Assembly: GCA_029210045.1 (NCBI GenBank) | Contig: JARGNX010000002.1 | Coordinates: forward strand, 1-64,000 | DNA from: Coxiellaceae bacterium | GTDB taxonomy: Bacteria; Pseudomonadota; Gammaproteobacteria; Coxiellales; Coxiellaceae | DNA: 64,000 bases | Reading direction: 5' to 3' | Shown here: in pieces, positions 47,308 to 56,697 of the stretch | Layout: each line of letters opens with the position of its first letter | Numbering within the stretch: the first letter of the stretch is position 1 | The notes under the pieces: generated by a model | What the model was told of the DNA's origin: nothing | Databases searched by the model: none | The model's input: the letters and a program-made list of their open reading frames with translations, nothing else | Translations under genes and position numbers: made by a program

Positions 47308-49077
47308 CTACAAAAGCGGCTGCAAATTTTTATTTAATACACCATCCGCATACACCCACACGGCATGACCATCACAAACAAACTGTTGCTTTGACTGACC
47401 AAATTGAAGCTGCATTTTATGAGCATCTACCAAATCATCACCAAACACAATAAAGTTAAAATCCAACTGCCGGTACGGCGGCAATGCATTTAGCCAGTAT
47501 TCAGTTAAAATCAAATGCCCCGGCTTAGGAGGACTTGCTGGGTTTTGCATAATAGCCACTGTATCCATATGACGTTGCGTAAATAAATTTACCGGCTTAG
47601 ATTGCCAATACGACACCAAACCGCCGCGCAAATGGTATTGATCCTTGTGTTGATCCAAGCACTTCGCTAATGGCGGGTAATGATGCAAAGCATTAGCTCG
47701 ATTAAAACTCGGCGTCAGCCAAAACACTAATGCACTCACTCCAATCACGATGGCGGCAATCAACCAGCGATTCGCAACATAACGATATAGCACTTTGCTG
47801 TTACTAAGCATTAGTGGCAATACCACAAACAGTGGCATTAATAACATCATCTGCCAGTGACGCATCGCATTCGAGGGCACACCACTGAAATCAAAATCCA
47901 ATAAAACCGAAGTCAGCGTACATATCACGAAACTCACCACACCAAAATAAATGACTATAAACAATATTTGTTGGTGCGGGCTTTGTAACTGTCGACTGAG
48001 TAGAGGCTTACGGTATTGTTTAATCAAACATGCCACGCTACACAACATCACCACGGCATATACTGCTGCTATTACTGTATTAGTCTGAATAAAAAACCCT
48101 GCCAAATGCAAATAGCTTTGCACGCATAACCTAGCATGCGCATAGAATGGGGTGCCGCGATACACTGAATAACATAAGCCCGCTGCAAACAAAAAAATAA
48201 CAACTGCTATAGATGCCACTACGCCGCGCTTACTCCAGCTCAACGGCCTGATAATTTGTCTCGTATATAATGCTGTAAAAATCAGTAATGGCCCAATCAA
48301 TGCCACACCGCGGTGATTAAAAAACTTGCGATCAAACTGCATTGGAAATAAATAAAACACCAACATAGCTAAAACAATCGCGACACCTAAGCAAAGTGAT
48401 AAAGGCTTTAACCGTTGCCGATCAACCATATCAATACAACTCGATAAAAACAGTACGGCAAATAGTGGCCCAATAAAACTGGTGAAATACATAACATCTG
48501 AAATAATCGAGCTCACTACCAACGCCGTCAATGCCACTAAATACCACATCTTCGGCTGCAATAAATACGCGCAACAACACCATAGCGATAGCAGCACAAC
48601 AATAAATAGCCCAATATGATGGCCAGCCACCATCGTAGATAATAGCTCGTTCCCCAGGTACCCAAAACACAATAGGCTCAAACTAATGAATGCTGCCAAT
48701 AAAAACAATGGTGAATGTGGCCGTTCACTGAGTGACTTAAATCGCGATATTGTCCAGGCATATAATGCTGTTTGCAAAACAGCAAACCCTACCATTGCCT
48801 GCAAAGTATTCGCAGTAAAAAAACGCGCTACACTATATATAAGTAAATCCGGCACAAGGAAGGTCATATCCGAACCACGAATATCATGCCAATGATAATG
48901 CTGTTGAAATAAATATTTATATAAAGTCGGCACAAACAGAGTGTCGGCGTTAAACATAAGCTCATTGTGTGACGGCTGTGAAAAATAGGCCACAACACTG
49001 TAAACCACAAAAGCTACCGCCGCCCACAATAAAAACCAAAGCCAAGCACTTCGCGTAGCTGTTTTTTCGTACTGCAT
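47308..49077 (-). CDS. large multi-pass membrane protein, possibly a GT-C-type glycosyltransferase
   Basis: A 589-residue protein with about 11-12 transmembrane segments and a C-terminal soluble part of about 110 residues. An acidic loop after the first helix (HDIRGSD) and the overall topology resemble GT-C glycosyltransferases that use polyprenyl-phosphate sugars, but no diagnostic motif is certain. GGTGA lies 6 nt upstream of the ATG at 49077; the frame also has a GTG at 49086. A polyprenyl-phosphate sugar synthase-like gene at 55401-56543 could supply its donor, which is inference. Confidence 0.55.
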   Translation of the reverse strand: MQYEKTATRSAWLWFLLWAAVAFVVYSVVAYFSQPSHNELMFNADTLFVPTLYKYLFQQHYHWHDIRGSDMTFLVPDLLIYSVARFFTANTLQAMVGFAVLQTALYAWTISRFKSLSERPHSPLFLLAAFISLSLLCFGYLGNELLSTMVAGHHIGLFIVVLLSLWCCCAYLLQPKMWYLVALTALVVSSIISDVMYFTSFIGPLFAVLFLSSCIDMVDRQRLKPLSLCLGVAIVLAMLVFYLFPMQFDRKFFNHRGVALIGPLLIFTALYTRQIIRPLSWSKRGVVASIAVVIFLFAAGLCYSVYRGTPFYAHARLCVQSYLHLAGFFIQTNTVIAAVYAVVMLCSVACLIKQYRKPLLSRQLQSPHQQILFIVIYFGVVSFVICTLTSVLLDFDFSGVPSNAMRHWQMMLLMPLFVVLPLMLSNSKVLYRYVANRWLIAAIVIGVSALVFWLTPSFNRANALHHYPPLAKCLDQHKDQYHLRGGLVSYWQSKPVNLFTQRHMDTVAIMQNPASPPKPGHLILTEYWLNALPPYRQLDFNFIVFGDDLVDAHKMQLQFGQSKQQFVCDGHAVWVYADGVLNKNLQPLL

Positions 49078-49140
49078 TGAATTCACCGCTTAAAAAATCA
49101 AACGGTGATCATAGCGAAGGCACCTGGCTAACGCAACTGG

Positions 49141-49815
49141 TTAAACCATCGAAGACTGCAGAAGAAGAGGCTGGTAAACCGTTTTATCAACAACCTGCCC
49201 AGGTCCGGGCCTGCGCCTATGCTTGCGGTGCGAACGTCTAGGTTGAGGCTCCTCTACTGGCTTCGGTGGTGTGTCAAAAGGACTAAATGGTTTTGGTACT
49301 TTCTTAGCAGCCACTATCTCTATAAGCCGAGTAAGGTCCTGTTCTGGTGGATTACCTTGTGCAAGCTTATGCCCCAAACGCGCTAAGCTACCCAATGAGA
49401 ATAACGCAGCACCAAAGCCAATACCAAAATGTATAATTGATCCAGGCTGACTGTTCTGAACGAGTCCGGTAAACGCAAAAACAGCTGCTGCAATAACCGA
49501 GCCATGCAATCCAGCTTCCACATCTTTCGCAATTAAAGGGCAGGTCTGCAAACGTTCTGTTCTAAGAGGATCAACCGGCCCACTGTCCGCCGTAAAACTG
49601 GTCTTATCTTTATTCAAATGCTGATAGGCACTCCACACAGCAACGCCTGATGACAGTAACCCGACACCAATCGCACCTAAACCTAGGTCTACTTTGTAAT
49701 CAAAAGCGACTCTGGTAATACTCTGACTCAAAAATGAAGCGGCAACCGTTAACGCACTGCCCCCGGCAAAAAAGCTACTTAGTTCTGATACACGACGATA
49801 ATTCACTAGTCTCAT
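49141..49815 (-). CDS. hypothetical membrane protein with basic Pro-rich tail
   Basis: A 224-residue protein with four Gly/Ala-rich hydrophobic segments (near 17-33, 45-62, 108-125 and 133-150) and a C-terminal tail rich in Pro, Arg and His (PQPRRSHRKHRRRPGPG). No family was recognised. It precedes the multi-pass membrane gene on the same strand by 63 bp and may share its transcript. Confidence 0.5.
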   Translation of the reverse strand: MRLVNYRRVSELSSFFAGGSALTVAASFLSQSITRVAFDYKVDLGLGAIGVGLLSSGVAVWSAYQHLNKDKTSFTADSGPVDPLRTERLQTCPLIAKDVEAGLHGSVIAAAVFAFTGLVQNSQPGSIIHFGIGFGAALFSLGSLARLGHKLAQGNPPEQDLTRLIEIVAAKKVPKPFSPFDTPPKPVEEPQPRRSHRKHRRRPGPGQVVDKTVYQPLLLQSSMV

Positions 49816-49940
49816 TCTAATCTCCCACTTAACTACATGTTCTCAAATAATATAAATTTAACCGCGACATTGTACATGTTTTCACATAAAAAAATCAATG
49901 TAAGGTGCGTATTTTTTAGGTTTAGTTAAGCATTGTGGCG

Positions 49941-49946
49941 TATAAT
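49941..49946 (+). promoter_or_regulatory. consensus -10 hexamer upstream of the HPF-type gene
   Basis: A perfect TATAAT, 120 bp before the start codon, with no strong -35. It would give a leader of about 112 nt ending in a strong AAGGAGG ribosome site. Confidence 0.4.
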
Positions 49947-50065
49947 ATAGTGTACAGATGCCATATATGATGTTAGTACCAAAGGATCTTGGAACGTAAC
50001 GACAGCAATGAAGCCACTCATCATTAGTCGACATCTTGAGTCGAATCAAGAACTAAGGAGGCCCC

Positions 50066-50602
50066 ATGGTCAGTATTCCTTTGCAAGTAACCATTCGCGA
50101 TATACCTCAATCTGATGCCGTTGAAACCCGCATTCATGAAAAAGCTGAAAAATTAGAACAATTTTGTAATCAAATTATCAGCTGTCATGTTGTAGCGGAA
50201 TACAGCAAAAACCACCCAAATCACGATAAAGTATATTGTGTACGTATAAATCTCAACATTCCTGGCAAGCAGTTAGTCGATCAAAAGGAGGATCCGAACC
50301 TGTATGTTGCCATTGCTGATGCATTTGAGTGCATTGTGCGTCAATTAAATGAATATAATGATCGCCGTCAAGGTGATGTGAAAACCCACGCTACTGTCGT
50401 TCATGGTCAAGTGGTACGTAAATTTGATGATCGTGACTTTGGTTTTATTGAAGGCCACGACGGCGAGGAGTATTACTTCAATGCAGACAGCGTATTACAC
50501 CCGTCATTTGCCAAACTCAACATTGGCAGTGACGTGCACTTCATTGTACACATAGGCAAAGAAGGGCGTCAGGCGCATCGCGTTACTTCTGGTCATCACT
50601 AG
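50066..50602 (+). CDS. HPF/RaiA-type ribosome-associated protein with C-terminal cold-shock domain
   Basis: A 178-residue protein. Residues 1-105 are a ribosome hibernation-promoting factor-like domain (IPLQVTIRDIP, YAIADAFECIVRQL-like helix), and about 110-175 form a cold-shock/S1-like domain (VRKFDDRDFGFIEG, EEYYFNADSVL). HPF proteins bind the 30S decoding region in stationary phase; the added nucleic-acid-binding domain occurs in a known subgroup. AAGGAGG stands just before the ATG. It stands alone rather than beside rpoN. Its 3' end overlaps the convergent PEBP gene by 20 bp. Confidence 0.85.
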   Translation: MVSIPLQVTIRDIPQSDAVETRIHEKAEKLEQFCNQIISCHVVAEYSKNHPNHDKVYCVRINLNIPGKQLVDQKEDPNLYVAIADAFECIVRQLNEYNDRRQGDVKTHATVVHGQVVRKFDDRDFGFIEGHDGEEYYFNADSVLHPSFAKLNIGSDVHFIVHIGKEGRQAHRVTSGHH

Positions 50603-51110
50603 AAAACTTACCGCCAAGCCGAGCCACGCCAACCACGTGGTTTCGCATGGCGCGTATCAATGAGGGTGCCGTGATGGTATCTTTAAACGCGAGCTTCTTA
50701 TCCAGCGCATACAAGCGCAACACATAACGATGCTGCCCTTGCGGCGGGCATGGTCCACGGTAATCCGCTTGACCCCAGCTGTTCTTTGCTACTTTTACGC
50801 CATCAGGTAAGCCTTGCAAGTGTGCAGTAAAACGCGTTTGCTCTGGATTAATATTAAACATGGCCCAGTGATACCAGGTCCCATTAGGCGCATCGGGATC
50901 ATCCATCACTAACGCCAAAGAGCGCGCCGATTGTGGTACACCACTCCAATGTACTGGCAGTGAATAATCTTTGCCTTTACACGTATACAAAGCAGGAATA
51001 ACCGAGCCGTCTTTAAATGCAGCACTGTATAAATTGAAATCTTGCGCATGCGCACTATCGGCTTGACCGTGCGTCATCAAAAACGTTAAAAACGTAAGCA
51101 TCTTTACCAT
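50583..51110 (-). CDS. YbhB/YbcL family PEBP-like protein, exported
   Basis: A 175-residue phosphatidylethanolamine-binding-protein-like (Raf kinase inhibitor-like) protein with a signal peptide (MLTFLTFLMTHGQADSAHA). The ligand-site residues lie in ALVMDDPDAP, TWYHWAMFNI and GPCPPQGQHRYVLRLYAL. The function of bacterial members is uncertain. The start at 51110 was chosen because GGAG lies 8 nt upstream; the frame extends to 51215. The gap to the next gene (51111-51461) carries the nested palindrome described separately. Confidence 0.9.
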   Translation of the reverse strand: MVKMLTFLTFLMTHGQADSAHAQDFNLYSAAFKDGSVIPALYTCKGKDYSLPVHWSGVPQSARSLALVMDDPDAPNGTWYHWAMFNINPEQTRFTAHLQGLPDGVKVAKNSWGQADYRGPCPPQGQHRYVLRLYALDKKLAFKDTITAPSLIRAMRNHVVGVARLGGKFSSDDQK

Positions 51111-51230
51111 GGCTTTTACTCCTTCCCTGGATTGCTCATCCATTCTACGCCGGTTCGGGCGGAAACAACAAGTACTAGCAATAACCATAATGACAAAGCC
51201 GATCATTATGTACAATTTACTGCAAGGATA

Positions 51231-51353
51231 ACTGCGGAGTAAGGCTAGGCAGGGGGCAGAGTATCTATTTTACGGAAGTAAAGCGCAGGAGAGCGGAGCG
51301 AGCCGAGCCATGAAGTAAAATAGGTACACTGGTCACCATACAACCACCGCAGT
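51231..51353. other. nested inverted repeats in a divergent intergenic region
   Basis: Outer arms ACTGCGG (51231-51237) and CCGCAGT (51347-51353) enclose inner arms GTATCTATTTTAC (51261-51273) and GTAAAATAGGTAC (51315-51327). The central part is GC-rich and contains several GGA triplets on the plus strand. It could be a mobile palindromic element or a structured RNA. No terminator was seen. Confidence 0.45.
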
Positions 51354-51461
51354 GCCGTCATCAAATTGCATAACCTACTTTGGCCAAACTGGAGTATTGC
51401 TAATACTTACTGCCATGACTTATACTGCCGTTAATTCCAAGGACCAGTACAGGACAGCCAA

Positions 51462-52139
51462 ATGCCACAACCCGCCATTTTGAGCATGTTTGCTCGATCG
51501 CCAATACGACCACTTGAACGCCATATGGACAAAGCCAACCAGTGCGCCTTATTACTTGAATCATTTTTTGTAGCCGTAATGAAACAAGATTGGCAACAAG
51601 CAGAGGCCGTACAACAGCAAATCACCGAACGCGAACACGAAGCCGATGAACTCAAGATGGATTTGCGCATGCATCTACCCAAGGGGTTATTCTTACCTGT
51701 GTCGCGCTCTGATTTATTAGAGCTGCTCAGCAAACAAGATCATATTGCCAATTGTGCAAAAGATATCGCTGGCTTAGTGCTGGGCAGAAAAATGGTAATA
51801 CCCGAAACGCTACAGAGCACCTTTTCTGAATATGTAGCTCGCTGTATTGATGCCTCTAAGCAGGCCACCAAAGCCATCAATGAATTAGACGAATTACTGG
51901 AAACTGGCTTCCGAGGCAAAGAAGTAAAGCTAGTTGAAAATATGATTGAAAAGCTCGACAACATCGAAACGGAAACTGACAAACTGCAAGTCACCTTACG
52001 CAGCCAATTATTTGCGATAGAGAAAGACTTACCTGCCGTTGAAGTCATGTTCCTGTATAAAATTATCGACTGGATTGGATCCGTCGCCGATATTGCACAG
52101 CAAACTGGTGGTCGCTTACTCGTGCTGCTCGCTCATTAA
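51462..52139 (+). CDS. DUF47/TIGR00153 PhoU-like Pit accessory protein
   Basis: A 225-residue all-helical PhoU-like protein of the DUF47 family (MFARSPIRPLERHM at the start; later LPVSRSDLLELLSKQDHIAN). Members usually sit beside a Pit-type phosphate transporter and are thought to regulate it. Here cdd and punA separate it from the pit gene at 53410, but all lie in one tight co-directional run. GGA lies about 7 nt before the ATG. Confidence 0.88.
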   Translation: MPQPAILSMFARSPIRPLERHMDKANQCALLLESFFVAVMKQDWQQAEAVQQQITEREHEADELKMDLRMHLPKGLFLPVSRSDLLELLSKQDHIANCAKDIAGLVLGRKMVIPETLQSTFSEYVARCIDASKQATKAINELDELLETGFRGKEVKLVENMIEKLDNIETETDKLQVTLRSQLFAIEKDLPAVEVMFLYKIIDWIGSVADIAQQTGGRLLVLLAH

Positions 52140-52159
52140 TTTTGATATAGGAAGTTACC

Positions 52160-52564
52160 ATGCTGCAAGAAATGATAAATCAAGCACGTGAAGCAAGGGC
52201 TCTCGCTTACGCTCCTTATTCAAACTTCCAGGTCGGTGTTTGTATACGCACCACCGATGACCAACTATTTCGCGGTTGCAATGTAGAAAATGCAGCATAC
52301 TCCGTCGTTCAATGTGCTGAGCGCAGTGCAATTGGAAACATGGTCAGTACTGCAGGTAAGCAACTGATTAAAACCGTAGTAATTTGCAGCTCAAGCCCTG
52401 AGCCATGCCCACCGTGTGGCATGTGCCGTCAAGCACTTGCCGAATTAGGCAGCAAAGAAACCCAGGTCATCTGTGTTGGCGACAATGAAACCAAACAATA
52501 CACACTGGCTGAGCTACTCCCCGAGAATTTTAATTCACAATGGTTAACCGAGGACATAGTATGA
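52160..52564 (+). CDS. cdd: cytidine deaminase
   Basis: A 134-residue homotetramer-type enzyme that deaminates cytidine and deoxycytidine to uridines. Zinc ligands are C52 (QCAE, catalytic E54), C86 and C89 (PCPPCGMC). Substrate-binding NVENAAYS precedes them. It overlaps punA by ATGA, so the nucleoside-salvage genes are coupled. Confidence 0.95.
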   Translation: MLQEMINQAREARALAYAPYSNFQVGVCIRTTDDQLFRGCNVENAAYSVVQCAERSAIGNMVSTAGKQLIKTVVICSSSPEPCPPCGMCRQALAELGSKETQVICVGDNETKQYTLAELLPENFNSQWLTEDIV

Positions 52565-53406
52565 ACTTAACAACCCCCCCACAATTAGCAGCGGCATATA
52601 TAAGGAAGCATATTGCTGAAGATTTTACTCCCGCATTAGGCATTATCCTCGGATCAGGATTGGGCGTACTAGCAGATGAACTAACACATGCAATCAGCCT
52701 TAGTTACGATGACATCCCCGGCTTTTTCAATTGCTCGGTTGCAGGCCATGGCGGTCATTTGCATTTAGGTTACCTCAAAGGTATTCCGGTGGTTTGCTTA
52801 CAGGGTCGACCACATTTTTACGAAGGCACATCCAATCAAGATATTTTAACGCCTGTGCGCACATTAAAATTATTGGGTTGCGATACACTAATAAGCACCA
52901 ATGCTTCAGGCTCTCTGCATGAAGAGGTTCAGCCAGGCAGCTTAGTATTAATTAAAGATCATATTAACTTTCAATTTAATAACCCTTTAGTAGGCCCCAA
53001 TGACGACAATTACGGTTGCCGCTTCGTTGGTATGGAAGACACCTACGACCCAGCACTGCGCCAACAATTTCAAAAGATTGCTGACGAAAAAAACATCACC
53101 CTAACCGAAGGCGTTTACTTTGGCGTCTTAGGCCCAAGCTTTGAAACACCGGCTGAGATCAATGCATTCCGCATGCTAGGTGGTGACGTTGTCGGCATGT
53201 CAACCATCCCCGAAGTCATTGCTGCACGACATTGTGGCTTACGTGTGAATGTCATTGCGGTAATCACAAACATGGCTGCAGGCATGACTGACACTAAACT
53301 CAGCCACGAAGAAACCTTACGTGGCGCAAAATTAGCAACTGATAAATTGATCACACTGTTTCACGCCTTCTTTGAACAATATAAACAATTGACGGTGGAG
53401 CCTTAA
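52561..53406 (+). CDS. punA: purine nucleoside phosphorylase
   Basis: A 281-residue trimeric-type purine nucleoside phosphorylase that splits purine nucleosides with phosphate to base plus ribose 1-phosphate. Signatures are LGSGLGVLADEL, the phosphate-site GHGGHLHLG, LQGRPHFYEG, the base-site FGVLGPSFETPAEI and MAAGMTDTKLSHEE. Start overlaps the cdd stop; pit follows after 3 bp. Phosphate brought in by Pit is its co-substrate. Confidence 0.94.
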   Translation: MNLTTPPQLAAAYIRKHIAEDFTPALGIILGSGLGVLADELTHAISLSYDDIPGFFNCSVAGHGGHLHLGYLKGIPVVCLQGRPHFYEGTSNQDILTPVRTLKLLGCDTLISTNASGSLHEEVQPGSLVLIKDHINFQFNNPLVGPNDDNYGCRFVGMEDTYDPALRQQFQKIADEKNITLTEGVYFGVLGPSFETPAEINAFRMLGGDVVGMSTIPEVIAARHCGLRVNVIAVITNMAAGMTDTKLSHEETLRGAKLATDKLITLFHAFFEQYKQLTVEP

Positions 53407-53409
53407 TTA

Positions 53410-54669
53410 ATGGAACACGCAACACTATATATTACTCTTGCTGTTATTTTTGGTTTTTTTATGGCTTGGGGTGTTGGCGCTAATGACGTAGCAAATGCCA
53501 TGGGTACATCCGTTGGCGCCAAAGCGCTAACCATTGGCCAAGCCATTATTATTGCCGCTATATTCGAAGCCGCCGGCGCTATGTTAGCTGGTGGCCAAGT
53601 AACCGATACCATTCGCGGTCAAATCATCAATGCATCGCACCTGCAAAATTCTCCGCAGATATTAATCTACGGCATGCTGGCCGCACTGCTGGCGGCAGGC
53701 ACCTGGCTGGTAATTGCTAGTATATTTGGTTGGCCTGTTTCCACCACACACAGCATTATTGGCGCAGTGATTGGTTTTGGTGTCGTCGAACTGGGTCCAG
53801 ATGCCATCTATTGGAGTAAAGTGGGCGACATTGCATTAAGCTGGATAATCACCCCCATCATTGCGGGCGTGCTTGCTTACCTACTATTTCGTAGCGTGCA
53901 ATGGCTGATTTTCAATAGCAACACACCTATTCGTAACGCAAAAAAATATGTGCCTTTTTATATTTTTTTAGTTGCCTTAGTACTTACGTTAGTCACACTA
54001 TTAAAAGGCTTAAAGCATGTCGGCTGGCATTTCACCACTGCAGATTCCGTATGGATAGCCATCGCACTCAGCGTAGTTATTATGTTGATCGGCAAACTAC
54101 TCATGCGACGCATACCCAATGAAGAACCAGACGGGGCACGCATTGATGTGAAGGCCTTAGAAAAAGTATTTGGCATCTTAATGATCTTTACGGCTTGCGC
54201 CATGGCTTTTGCTCACGGATCAAATGATGTCGCTAATGCGATTGGTCCATTAGCTGCAGTATATGGCATTGTGCATGAAGGCGGCTCTGTAATGGCACAC
54301 TCCGCATTACCCTTTTGGATTTTAGGCTTAGGCGCCGCCGGTATTGTGATTGGTCTGGCCACTTATGGCTATAAAGTTATCGCAACGGTTGGGCACAACA
54401 TCACACAACTAACACCAAGCCGTGGATTTGCTGCACAACTGGCTACCGCCAGCACCGTTGTCATTGCCTCAGGTTTTGGCTTACCTATTTCTACAACACA
54501 AACATTAGTAGGTGCTGTACTAGGCGTTGGCTTTGCTCGCGGCATTGGCGCGCTAAACCTTTCCGTGATTCGCAATATCTTTTTATCATGGGTAGTCACA
54601 CTACCTGCCGGTGCGATATTCGCCATTGTATATTTTTATATAATACAATGGGCCATTAATACTCTGTGA
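53410..54669 (+). CDS. pit: PiT family inorganic phosphate transporter
   Basis: A 419-residue low-affinity phosphate transporter with about 10-11 transmembrane segments. The duplicated PiT signature appears as GANDVANAMGTSVG near the N-terminus and HGSNDVANAIGPLA near residue 275. It moves metal-phosphate with protons or sodium. It lies 3 bp after punA and 7 bp before the TraX gene, and its DUF47 partner is at the head of the same operon. Confidence 0.94.
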   Translation: MEHATLYITLAVIFGFFMAWGVGANDVANAMGTSVGAKALTIGQAIIIAAIFEAAGAMLAGGQVTDTIRGQIINASHLQNSPQILIYGMLAALLAAGTWLVIASIFGWPVSTTHSIIGAVIGFGVVELGPDAIYWSKVGDIALSWIITPIIAGVLAYLLFRSVQWLIFNSNTPIRNAKKYVPFYIFLVALVLTLVTLLKGLKHVGWHFTTADSVWIAIALSVVIMLIGKLLMRRIPNEEPDGARIDVKALEKVFGILMIFTACAMAFAHGSNDVANAIGPLAAVYGIVHEGGSVMAHSALPFWILGLGAAGIVIGLATYGYKVIATVGHNITQLTPSRGFAAQLATASTVVIASGFGLPISTTQTLVGAVLGVGFARGIGALNLSVIRNIFLSWVVTLPAGAIFAIVYFYIIQWAINTL

Positions 54670-54676
54670 GTGGCTG

Positions 54677-55417
54677 ATGCTTAAACAGCTCTACCATTAT
54701 GGAAGACAAGCTAATTCTCATGACATCACCAAGGCAATTGCTGTTATTGCCATGGTGATCGACCATATCGGCTGGGTTACTCAACAAGATTGGATGCGCG
54801 TTATTGGCCGTATAGCCGCACCCTTGTTTTTCTTTTTAATTGGTTATTCCAAAGTCTATCGCTTACAAAATAAATTATTAATTTACACGTTGGCATTGGC
54901 ACTGTTTCACTCCATCTTTTTATTACCACTAATCTATATCAATATCCTACTCAACATTATAATTATTCGCTTGATATTAATTTGGTTGTCACCGGTGAAA
55001 CTTGATCGCCAATTATTGCTGGCCTTATTTATTGCTTGCAATGTCGTGATGTTTTATACCCATACATTTATTGAATACGGCGCTTTGGGTTTGCAGCTAG
55101 CACTGCTGGGCTTGTTTGTGCGTGAAAAACGCAGCTATGCTGTTTATTGGGGAATTGCCACATTTGCTAATTATGCATTTATTCAGATTGTGCACTTTAA
55201 CTTTAATGCTTGGCCATACTTCATGAGCACATCGCTGTTATTAATATTGACGGGGTGGTGGTGCTGCAGCTACCGACAACGCATCTGGAGGCTACCCAAG
55301 GGCTTGGTTACACCGGCGCTATTCTTATCACGCTACTCACTGCCCATTTATTTTTATCACTACACAAGCATTGTATTGCTGTATTTTTTAATTGGCACCT
55401 TTATGAGGCACCATTAA
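54677..55417 (+). CDS. TraX family membrane protein
   Basis: A 246-residue protein with about eight transmembrane segments. The N-terminal pattern HDITKAIAVIAMVIDHIGW...RVIGRIAAPLFFFLIGY is typical of the TraX/acyltransferase-3-related family. F-plasmid TraX acetylates pilin, but chromosomal members have unknown substrates. It closes the DUF47-cdd-punA-pit run and overlaps the convergent glycosyltransferase gene by 17 bp. Confidence 0.82.
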   Translation: MLKQLYHYGRQANSHDITKAIAVIAMVIDHIGWVTQQDWMRVIGRIAAPLFFFLIGYSKVYRLQNKLLIYTLALALFHSIFLLPLIYINILLNIIIIRLILIWLSPVKLDRQLLLALFIACNVVMFYTHTFIEYGALGLQLALLGLFVREKRSYAVYWGIATFANYAFIQIVHFNFNAWPYFMSTSLLLILTGWWCCSYRQRIWRLPKGLVTPALFLSRYSLPIYFYHYTSIVLLYFLIGTFMRHH

Positions 55418-56543
55418 CATTTTTTGGCTCTTTCCACACAAATCGTGAGTACACTACGTAGTTGTAAATTGACCCTAAAATAATCCCGACAAATACAAAT
55501 AAGTTCTCTTCCAAGGCACCGTAACCAAATATATCTAAACCAATGGTTAGCACTAGGGTTTGTATTGCCATTGCACCCAGTGAAAGCAAATTGAATTTAA
55601 ATAATTTTTTAAACCAACTGCGTAACGGATGGTGTCGACGTAAACGCCTATCATGAAAGGATATACGGTTATTTAGAATAAAGTTTGAAATGATAGCAAA
55701 CTCGATACCCACTATATTCGCATACTCAGGCTGCCATATATGGCGCAGCAAATTAAAGACTATCAGCTGCACAACCATCCCCACTATTCCAATAAGCCCC
55801 ATAGCAAAATAACGCCGCATTTCATAAAGGCGCAACATAATGACAACTTTCAGGGATTCGGTGGCATTATTTTTTGGGAACTTACTATAGCCTTGCTGGC
55901 GATCAATAAACTCAATCGGAAACTCAACAATTTTGGCACCTGCCTTATGTAACGCCCAAAACAAATGAATCTTATAGGCATAATTTTTTGACAGCAGCTT
56001 ATCAATATTGATTTTTTTTAAATACTCAACCTTCGTGCCACGAAAGCCGCTAGTCATATCTTTGTAACGGCGCGTTAATAATGTACGCGCAACAACATTA
56101 CCTAATTGCGAGATCAATTTGCGGTACCATGGCCAACCCACATCGGTCTGCCCGCCTGGCACATAGCGACTACCAACCACCACATCGGCACCTTCATCTA
56201 AGGTTTTCATCATACCGGGTAAATATTTCGGTTGGTGCGAGCCATCGGCATCAAATTCAAATACCACATCTGCCTGCATATGCTCGATGGCATGGTGCAT
56301 AGCTTTAATATAGGCGCTGCCTAAACCTGACTTCACTGACTCTGTAGCTAAGTGGATATTGGGGGATTGCTGCTGTAAGCGTTTGATTATAACTTGCGTA
56401 TCATCTGTCGAGGTACTATCAAATATCAGGACATGCATATCATGTTGGGGGATATGACTAAATACCTTCTGTAAGCCCATCAGAGTGGACTCAATACAAT
56501 CCGCCTCATTGTAAGTCGGAATGATGATAACTACTTTAGACAC
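55401..56543 (-). CDS. family 2 glycosyltransferase (dolichyl/polyprenyl-phosphate sugar synthase-like) fused to GtrA domain
   Basis: A 380-residue protein. Residues 1-230 are a GT2 domain like dolichyl-phosphate mannose synthase (IIPTYNEADCIEST, DxD at D98-D100 in FDADGSHQP, VVGSRYVPGG). Residues about 245-375 form a GtrA-like four-helix membrane domain. It likely makes a polyprenyl-phosphate sugar and helps present it across the membrane. The GTG start has AGGA 7 nt upstream. It could serve the GT-C-like protein at 47308-49077 for envelope glycan modification. Confidence 0.88.
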   Translation of the reverse strand: MSKVVIIIPTYNEADCIESTLMGLQKVFSHIPQHDMHVLIFDSTSTDDTQVIIKRLQQQSPNIHLATESVKSGLGSAYIKAMHHAIEHMQADVVFEFDADGSHQPKYLPGMMKTLDEGADVVVGSRYVPGGQTDVGWPWYRKLISQLGNVVARTLLTRRYKDMTSGFRGTKVEYLKKINIDKLLSKNYAYKIHLFWALHKAGAKIVEFPIEFIDRQQGYSKFPKNNATESLKVVIMLRLYEMRRYFAMGLIGIVGMVVQLIVFNLLRHIWQPEYANIVGIEFAIISNFILNNRISFHDRRLRRHHPLRSWFKKLFKFNLLSLGAMAIQTLVLTIGLDIFGYGALEENLFVFVGIILGSIYNYVVYSRFVWKEPKNVNGAS

Positions 56544-56697
56544 GCTTCATCCTTACACAAAAAAGTGGATATCATACCACAGCTTTCAAGTAATTTTGCA
56601 GCCTTTTCAGTCACATAAAAGTACGTTTCGGTAGTATTTAATATTAATTTAAGCCTTCTTCGATATACTAGTGATACTTTTGTTTTAGAGAATAGTG

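Noticed and set aside
51261-51327. Inner hairpin considered as a terminator
   Set aside because: The loop is about 41 nt and no T-run follows on either strand.
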